In this document: positions 56,993 to 64,000 of the stretch, one piece after another
Position numbering within the stretch: the first letter of the stretch is position 1
How the letters are laid out: every line of letters starts with the position of its first letter
Assembly: GCF_045679555.1 (NCBI RefSeq)
Contig: NC_092096.1
Span: 29,702,624 to 29,766,623, forward strand
Reading direction: 5' to 3'
Source: Salvelinus alpinus
Taxonomy: Eukaryota; Chordata; Actinopteri; Salmoniformes; Salmonidae
Length of the DNA: 64,000 nucleotides
Notes under the pieces: generated by a model
Seen by the model: the letters and a program-made list of their open reading frames with translations, nothing else
The model's database searches: none
Told to the model about the DNA's origin: nothing
Translations under genes and position numbers: made by a program

Positions 56993-58763
56993 GTGAGTCA
57001 AAAATAGCCATCTCTGCTTAAATTACATTAATGAGCTTAAAGGGGATTTAATTCATTGTGAATGTTACATGGAAACAAGAAGATTGTTGTCAGATAAAGT
57101 TAAATCTTCCACAAACGTAAAGTTTTATTGCAGGCTCTCAGTCTGTAACAGTCTGGCTCTTCTCTCCGACCCACAATGAATCATCCAGAGACCCTCCTCT
57201 CAGATCATTTTGTCTTTAATACTTAATAATGTTCTGACAGTGAACTCCATATCCCAGAGGCCCCTGCTTCTTCTCGTTGTTGAGCCAGACCATATCCACT
57301 GTGGGCACAACCCAGATTCATCCACACATATTAGAGCTGGTATGTTGGAGCCCAAGGAGCAAACATTATGTCTGGACATATACCGCTCAACCATCCTCCA
57401 GTGGAAAACATGGACACAGAGGTTATAGGTTATTGAATCTTTGTGAATCTTGTGGGGTAGCAGCAAAACATGTTGCATCAGAATCAATGCCACTCAAGCT
57501 TTTATATTCGCCATTGCTTCTAAATAAAATATCTTAGGCATAACAAGTCAAAAATACCTGAAAGCTCATCTCTTGTGCTTTTGGGAAGAATTCTTAACTT
57601 TCAGAAACTCTGTTAGTTACTTAAGTGAGTTGTAGGTCGCAGAGGGGCCCCTTTCTCCATACTGTAGCAAACTCTTCTATCAGTCCTTGTCAGTGCCACA
57701 TCTCAAATCGACCCCTAGACCCTGCACTTATGGAGATCTGAGAGTGCATAGGGTCTAAGGGTTGATTTGGAATTGGGCATTACAGTATGGGAAGAGGCTA
57801 CATTTCTACTGTTTGTTATGACAGAACTCAGAACATCGCTGAGCAAACAACGGAAACCAAGAAGTGCGTGTGCAGTAAGCAAAGTTGGAGAGCTCTTGTC
57901 TTCAGCAGTGGGCCTATGTGTGTAGGTGTGTGTATCCCTCAGAGTTCCATTCAGAGAGAGAAGTGAAAGTTAAAGACGAATTGAATGTTTGACTCCTCTT
58001 CTCCTACTAATTGAAGAGCTGAAACATTTCCTGTTTGATGTGAATCTTGTGTGTACTACCGCTCGTCGTGCTGCAGGGACATGGAGGTTGGAGGTGGGAA
58101 GGGCAGAGGCAGAGAAGCTGTAGGCAAAGTGAACAGTCCTCATGGGTTCAAACTTTCTGAATTTCATACAGTTGAACTTGGGCAACGAGAGTCATGGTTG
58201 GAACAGGAACGTAGTTTTGACCTACTGGGAAAGGGAAGCTGAAGCCTTAGGCAGCAGTCGTCATCAGTGTGTGGGTAAAATCACTGGGGAAACCAAGACA
58301 GGAAAAAAAGCCATATTACAACCTATGTGTTGTGAGAATTTATTTGGTTGCTCTATGACCTGTTAGTTCATATGCCTTGCCACCGTGATATATTGATATA
58401 GGCCTAAGGCCGAGTCAATAAGAAGACACAGTGGCAGAATAAATTCAACCACACATTTGTTTCATCACAAAACCGGAGAGCATCCTCTATGCGGTGAAGT
58501 CCACAAAGCATATTGAATGTAACCAACAGTTACATGAACTACAGCATGGTCAAGCAAAAGAATGTTTCTGGAATTTTCAGACTACTTAACAACTATTTAT
58601 TTAGAACCACGGAGAGTTACTGCAAGTCACAAAGAACTGGAGCTGCCTCCACTATTCCAGCACCATTTCATCTTCAACATTTCAACATGATCAAATCACC
58701 TATGCTTAGTCTAACACAGTGACAACTAAAATACACCAAAAACAATCTAGTCCAATCAACGTA
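56993..58763. other. fam180a intron 2, left part
   Basis: No repeat family or extra exon that I can name. Confidence 0.4.
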
Positions 58764-59213
58764 ATGTGGCGTACAGCAGGTCAGCCACCAGGGGGAGAGT
58801 CGTCGAGGCGATGGCTCCATCTGCTGGGTGTGCCAGGTCTCGACGGGTTCTCCGGCCAGGACTAATTGGCGCTGATTGGGAGTTGGTGAGTAATCAAGGG
58901 CTGATTGGTCACAAGCTGTGCAAGGCCCATAAAGCTGCCAGAAGGGCAGCACACAGGGAGAGAGTGGGGAAGAAAGGACTCCCGTATAGTTGGGGACGGT
59001 TACAGAGGGAACAGGAGTGAGTGCAGTTGTGATCCTGATAGGATACCGCAAGACCCGGAGCCCAGAAGACGGTATCCCGGAGAGGGTCTCATAGGGGATA
59101 AAAAAAAAATATATATATTATTTAAATAAACACCCTTGAAACCGAGTTTATCCTACTCTGTCCGTGTCTGATCTGTGTCAACGTCTTGACCAAACCCCCT
59201 GGTCTTCCATAGT
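58764..59213 (+). mobile_element. Possible solo LTR
   Basis: The stretch starts TGTGGCGTACAGCAGGTCAG and is GC-rich with TAAAG box-like CCCATAAAGCTGCCAGAAGG (58928). It then has an A-run and AATAAA (59125-59130), followed by a U5-like TCCTACTCTGTCCGTGTCTG. These are typical of retroviral-type LTRs. The right boundary and target duplication (possibly GTAA) are uncertain, and no interior coding region is present. Confidence 0.5.
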
Positions 59214-60413
59214 AAGCTAAATATGATGTGGCTTCCCATGGTTCTGATTTCTCTCTCTCTGTGTGTGCGTGCGCGCTTGTACATGCATGCAAGTAGAAAA
59301 AACACATTGACTCACCCTACTTGTAGAGAAACGCCAATGCCATCCTCTTTCATGTTGATGAAACGGTCTATACAGTACATGCTTTTTTTTTTTTTGTCCT
59401 AGGCTACCTGGCTAAAATGCTTACTCGCTAGCCTAACTTCCTTTCATGGGCAACGTTAGCTAGTTAACATTAGCCTTCTACATCTAGCTACATATTGAAC
59501 TTCCATCCTCTCAGGTCAAGGGCACAATGTATGAATTTATCATTGGATCAGAATCGCGGTTATAATAATTTGCCAGTATGATGAATATATGATGTAAAAC
59601 AAGTCCACCGGAGGACAACACAATGAAATGTAACAATTGAAGTTGTTTTTTGTCAATGATGTTTGGGTCTCAATGTGATAGAAGTGAAGCCAAATCCAAA
59701 CTGGCTTCCCCTGACACTTTCTTTTGGTGTGCCAAGACCATTAACAGTTTAGCTCAACACTGATTGGCTAATATTTTATCATTTTTATCAAGGGAGGCCA
59801 AATGCCAAACAATTTTTGACCAGACATCATCAGATAGATGGCCTACATATACAGAGAGAAAGGGGCGCAGTTTCACTCGCTCTAATGCTTTCTCCGGTGA
59901 GATACATTCCGCCTCTTGCGAACTGAAATAAAATTCTCAAAGACCGGGACAAAAGATTTTTTTAAATTACACTTTTTTTCTCTGACAATTTTTTGGGGAA
60001 GCCTGGCTTCCCTTGGCATCCATGAATACATGCCAACGGGAGTCAGGTTACTCAAGGTAAACTGTCCCTCTATCCATGGAAGGAACAGAAACGTATTTTT
60101 AAGTTCTTAATTATTGAGTGTTTAGTCCGACTCAACAGAGGAATAAGGCAGCAAACATATTTTTAATGTATTGTATACCCCCTGGTGGTAAGAGCTTGAC
60201 TTGTATTCCAGTTATACCATCGGTGGTGCATGAGGTGAGTTTCACCATGACTGTTGGGAAATCGCTCTGTTCATCGAATCATTCAATCAGTCAATTGATT
60301 AAATCAATCAAACAATCTCAGAACATGAAGGTATTGAGATGACAGATGGACATATGAAAAGTGGATCTGATAGAACCTGTAAAGAATCTAATACAACTGT
60401 GTCTGTCTTCTAG
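59214..60413. other. fam180a intron 2, right part
   Basis: A T-run lies at about 59382-59394. No exon other than the flanking ones is seen. The acceptor before exon 3 is CTGTCTGTCTTCTAG. Confidence 0.45.
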
Positions 60414-60764
60414 ATCCTGCTGGCAGGCCTGCAGATCGAGGGTGAGGACAAGCCCTTCGTGATCCCAGACATGGAGCTGGCGTCTCTGAGGACGGTCCAA
60501 AAGCTGGAGGTTATCTGTGAGGACGTCCTGCCCAAGAGACTATCCGAGATCAAACGTCTGACCTCCCACCTGTCCCAGCGCAGAGGTGCCCTGAGCAGGG
60601 AGGACTTTGAGCGCACAGTGCTCACTATGGTGTACACTGCCCAGACTCTGGCTCATACCACCTCCCAACACCAAAAGGCACTGTGGGGAGACGCCCTGCT
60701 GCAGCTGTTCAGGGCCATACAAGAAGATCTGACGCCTCCACCCAGGACACCTCAGCACAACTAG
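60414..60764 (+). CDS. fam180a: FAM180A, last coding exon
   Basis: This phase-0 exon follows a pyrimidine-rich acceptor and encodes 116 residues and TAG. Conserved FAM180A blocks are ILLAGLQIEGEDKP, FVIPDMELASLRTV, KLEVICEDVLPKRLSEIKRL, LSREDFERTVLTMVYTAQ, and ALWGDALLQLFRAIQEDL. The predicted mature protein is mainly helical with two cysteine residues at most in this exon (ICED). Compared with human the family core is kept, while the C-terminal tail (TPPPRTPQHN) is lineage-specific. The exon contains more than half of the protein, and its frame is intact, so the gene is likely functional. Confidence 0.94.
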   Translation: MLLAGLQIEGEDKPFVIPDMELASLRTVQKLEVICEDVLPKRLSEIKRLTSHLSQRRGALSREDFERTVLTMVYTAQTLAHTTSQHQKALWGDALLQLFRAIQEDLTPPPRTPQHN

Positions 60765-61296
60765 TGTTATGGACATGTGGACACATTCTTTTAGATACTG
60801 TAATATACTGATTATTTTATACTGTAACACAAGTCACTTTTTGGCAAAGAATTTGAAGGATGTTTTCTATTGAGTTGTATTGTATTATCAAAATGGCTGT
60901 TCTGATAATGTAATATGTTTGGTTATGATCAAATTATATGATCTAATCATATTGAAAGGAGGATGTGGGAAAAGGAGGGATGTGAACTATATCTTGTTCA
61001 TGTTCTATCTACCGGATTCCGCCTTGTTCCAGGACTTCAGACGTAATCAAACATTTTAAATATTTTATCAGTCACTCTGTCATCGTGATTCATACCAGGT
61101 CTTTATCAAATCTTCTGTCAGCTGTTTATCACAATCACATAATCTTTCCCCAGCACAGTCCCATGGCGAAAGGGAGCTTCATGAAAAAGTTGTCCTATGA
61201 GGTGCAGAAATATTGTATTGAATTGTAACATTGCTTTGGATGAAGACAGGGCTATCAATTTGCTCAGCTTATTTCTCTAATTGATATTATAATAAA
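60765..61296 (+). other. fam180a: 3' UTR of fam180a
   Basis: AT-rich sequence from the stop codon to AATAAA at 61291-61296. The true end may differ. Confidence 0.65.
61291..61296 (+). terminator. fam180a: Polyadenylation signal, fam180a
   Basis: AATAAA in ATTATAATAAAATAATGATC, 0.53 kb after the stop. Other candidates are not excluded. Confidence 0.6.
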
Positions 61297-61983
61297 ATAA
61301 TGATCAATATATATATTTTTAACTGTACCATGTTATGACCATGTTATGATCCAACCTATCCTGATGCAGGACGGATTCACAGGTTTTACGCACCAACAAT
61401 ACTTTTTGGAGAGCACTATGGTCCTCTTTTGATATGGCCTTGTTCTGAATATGTGCAAATGAGGGATATGGCTATAGAATGTTCACTCACATTTGCAAAA
61501 AACGTGGGGAGGGATTTGCCTCAGTCTCAACCAGTTTTTATTTTGGAAGTAGAGGATTTTAGCTGCTCTAGCCTGCAGGGAAGATGTCTAGCTGTCCTGG
61601 TGGTCACACATAATGGCAGGGGTGAGTCCAAGCCCCATGCTCCTAGTAGAGCCCACTAGAGCCCTCATTGATGAGAAACTACAGACTGTGGTGAAGAATG
61701 TTTTTCCCTAAAAAATAAGATGACCCTTCGTTCCTTTCAGCGCTCTGATGGGAGGCGTTCGGCCATTATGCCAGTGATGAAACAGGGATGGTCAAAGGCA
61801 AGAACAACTATGTTTTTGGGCTTGGGTTCCTACTTGTTGTTTTGCCAGATGTTACTATTTATGGTTGTTATACTTCATGCAATTTTTTTTTTTTTAAGTA
61901 CAGTATTTTGACTTGTTTATCAACTGTACAAATTGCTATAGTAAAGCAACTGAGTTGTGTTATTGTCCTGTACCGTGTGTGAA
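61297..61983. other. Between fam180a and the BAAT/ACOT relic
   Basis: No clear exon. It may hold unrecognisable N-terminal remains of the relic. A T-run lies at about 61882-61893. Confidence 0.4.
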
Positions 61984-63413
61984 GTTGCCGAGGACATCCG
62001 TTTTTGTGGTTCTTATGTGGGCTTAGAGTCCATGGGCTTACTGTGGATCATGAGGCCAGTGTCTGGCAGTGAAACAGGACTCCGGTACACACACACACAC
62101 ACACATACCAAATTACATAAGATATGCCTCTGCTCCAGTATGAATTCTGAATTATTTTCAGTTAGCTCTCTCTACATAGTTGACTGTTTCTTTTCTCTCT
62201 GTAACACTGTAAACAATTATTTTACAGGTGCTCTGTAGACACAACCCTATTATCCAACATATGTTTTGATAATTCAGCCCAGATGTATGGTGTGTATAAG
62301 TGACAGCCATGTTTTCCCTTTCAGATTGTCCCTTGTGTCAATAGCTGACAAGTACAACACGTGAGTGTGTTTTAACCTATTCTAAAGCAATGGTAAATTA
62401 CCAAATTTGGAATGCACTGAAATTATAGTTGTATTTTGCTAAAATCTCTAGAAATATGCACAAGATGCACTTTGATGAGAACAACCATTTGATCTGGAGA
62501 GACATGATCCAGCCCATCACTGAGAGTGGCCCTAAAGTAGAGGTGATGACATCTTTCAGACTGCATTGTATGCACACTATACTGTATGTATTTGTACAGT
62601 GAGGAACTGACATGTGTTTGGGCCTCTTTTTTCACCCCATAGGTCAGGAGGTTAAAGTGTCCATTACTGATGGTCATTGGAGAAGCTGACCAGAACTGTG
62701 CCACTGCAGGATGTAAGTACTGCACATTTGAGTTATTTAGTAGACACTCTTGTCCAGAGCAACATACAGGAGCAATTAGTGTTAAGTGCCTTGCTCAAGA
62801 CATATTTTTCACCTAGTCACCTCAGGGATTCAAACCAGCAACCTTTCAGTTAATGGCCCAACACTCTTAACCACTAGGCTACCTGCCACTACCTGATAAT
62901 GCATACATAGACCTATATTGATTACAGTATAAGTTGGCACACTAAAAGGCCTATCCCAGATATCACCTGACCTCTGACCTCTATGCACAGATGCGCAGTA
63001 TGTTGGAGAGGGCAGGGAACGGTCACCTGCTGACAACTGTGTCCTACCCTGGGGCTGGTCACCTGATCAAACCTTTCTACTCCCCTCACTTCCGCTCCAG
63101 CACCTTCCTTAGGCTTTACACCAAGAACAGGGTCAAAGGTGAGGGATTTTACAGACCATCTCTCATCTGCTCTGACTTACTGTACGGCTAGATCAAGGAC
63201 CCAGTCGATAGTATCACTAGACATTACACATTACATTACAAGTCTCTGAAAGGGATTGTTTTTCATTAGTATTTTTACCCTACTGTAAAACTGTGATGTG
63301 TTGTTGCAGTGATCATGTTGTGGGGAGGGAAGTCCAAATGGAGGAGGATCCTTGAGTTCCTTCAGAAGAACCTGTACCAAAGACAGGACCCCTCTGTCCC
63401 CTCAGAGCTGTGA
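61984..63413 (+). pseudogene. BAAT / acyl-CoA thioesterase-like gene relic
   Basis: Scattered plus-strand blocks match one enzyme in order. 61984-62088: VAEDIRFCGSYVGLESMG then LLWIMRPVSGSETGLRY, the N-terminal thioester-hydrolase domain, cut by a CA microsatellite. 62452-62542: MHKMHFDENNHLIWRDM, QPITESGPKVE. 62643-62712: VRRLKCPLLMVIGEADQNC with the catalytic Asp. 62946-63138: DLYAQMRSMLERAGNGHLLT, SYPGAGHLIKPFY with the catalytic His. 63310-63413: VIMLWGGKSKWRRILEFLQK to a stop. The family conjugates bile acids to taurine/glycine or hydrolyses acyl-CoA in peroxisomes and cytosol. The nucleophile elbow is missing, a SINE sits between blocks, the phases at 62712 and 62991 do not match, and residues after WGG are lost. 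A divergent live gene with small introns is less likely. Confidence 0.7.
62725..62895 (-). mobile_element. tRNA-derived SINE inside the BAAT/ACOT relic
   Basis: On the minus strand: GGCAGGTAGCCTAGTGGTTA (box A), GGTTTGAATCC (box B), CAAGGCACTTAACACTAATT, and the tail GCTCTGGACAAGAGTGTCTA. It is inserted between the catalytic-Asp and catalytic-His blocks. Confidence 0.85.
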
Positions 63414-64000
63414 GATCCTCCTGGACTATCTCCATTATAGTTGTCGCTTCTCTAGCTTCATTATCTGTCAGGGCCCTATTCTTGAAATTAATGAGAGACA
63501 ATATTGGTTGGATTTAATTTTACTCACCAGGTGGCAGCATTGTACAGTCTCTTAAATGACTGGTCTGCTGCTCGTAGTTGTCATAGTAGTCAATGTCCTG
63601 ACAATGACAAGGAGGAAGAAGAGGAGATGGTCGACATCGGCCTTTCATCAAAGTCCTTATGAGGAACCCTTTCTGTTTAAAGACCTTGGGTCAGACCTTG
63701 GCTGCTCGGTCACGGTTGAGTTGCGGTCTTCTAGCCAGCCTGGTTTGGATTCCAAACTCCTGTGAGGTGATATGAAGTGTTATTGATATCAGCTGAGTTG
63801 GAGAGAATGAACACCGCTGCCTTTAACTCTTATCAACTGCATAACTTTATTTTTTTTGAGATGTCACCCATATATTCTCACTTCAGATCACTTCATTCTG
63901 GCAAAGGGGACCGATGGCCTAAACATCTCCATGTGTTGCTCATATATTAAACCAATAGCCTGGTCTGGATCTGTTTGCGCTGTGTTGCTCCTATGGTCAT
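63414..64000. other. Downstream of the relic, nothing recognised
   Basis: The frame 63556-63765 begins with a hydrophobic stretch (GLLLVVVIVVNVL) but matches no family that I know. Confidence 0.4.

Noticed and set aside
63556-63765. 69-codon frame with a hydrophobic start
   Set aside because: It has no homology that I recognise and lies after the stop of the BAAT/ACOT relic.

Overview
The window is nuclear DNA of a ray-finned fish, almost certainly a salmonid (Oncorhynchus, Salmo or Salvelinus group). It holds widely spaced vertebrate exons with GT-AG introns. It also holds tRNA-derived salmonid SINEs, a 5S rRNA-derived SINE, several Tc1-like transposons of kinds familiar from salmonids, long minisatellites and GT microsatellites. 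Most ORFs longer than 60 codons are chance, minisatellite or transposon frames.

Only two genes can be supported as intact and one as a relic. The last coding exon of mtpn (myotrophin) lies at 6891-6977 on +, and its 3' UTR runs to an AATAAA near 8178. fam180a (secreted FAM180 family) has three coding exons on +: 50910-50988, 56895-56992 and 60414-60764. The exons join in phase to 175 codons, with a polyadenylation signal at 61291. MTPN and FAM180A are also neighbours in other vertebrates (human 7q33), which supports both calls. Downstream, 61984-63413 carries scattered blocks of a bile-acid-CoA:amino acid N-acyltransferase / acyl-CoA thioesterase (BAAT/ACOT) gene without its nucleophile elbow, probably a pseudogene.

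Layout: 1-6890, last intron of mtpn, with a class II repeat, a 67-bp minisatellite, a 36-bp minisatellite and SINEs; 6891-8200, mtpn 3' end; 8.2-13.8 kb, intergenic with a foldback MITE and 34-bp and 37-bp minisatellites; 13.8-16.5 kb, a LINE fragment split by a dead Tc1 element; 17-20.5 kb, MITEs, a striking hairpin and telomere-like repeats; 20.5-31.0 kb, an antisense LINE (APE and RT domains, 2A-like motif) split by a 6-kb tandem LTR element; 31-50.9 kb, intergenic with SINEs, MITEs, a solo LTR, microsatellites and two more Tc1-like elements; 50.9-61.3 kb, fam180a, with a nearly intact Tc1-like element in intron 1 and a possible solo LTR in intron 2; 61.9-63.4 kb, BAAT/ACOT relic.

The most unusual object is at 22846-28889. 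It has the structure LTR-ORF-LTR-ORF-LTR, with three 462-bp LTRs, two nearly identical 2329-bp interiors and a 5-bp target duplication (GACCA). Each interior is filled by one 798-codon frame that starts inside the LTR and ends at the polypurine tract. I recognise no protease, reverse transcriptase, RNase H, integrase or zinc knuckle in it. The product has a 12-residue Trp repeat, 28 tandem nonapeptides and an LPLVPV array. It looks like a non-autonomous LTR retrotransposon with an undescribed structural protein.
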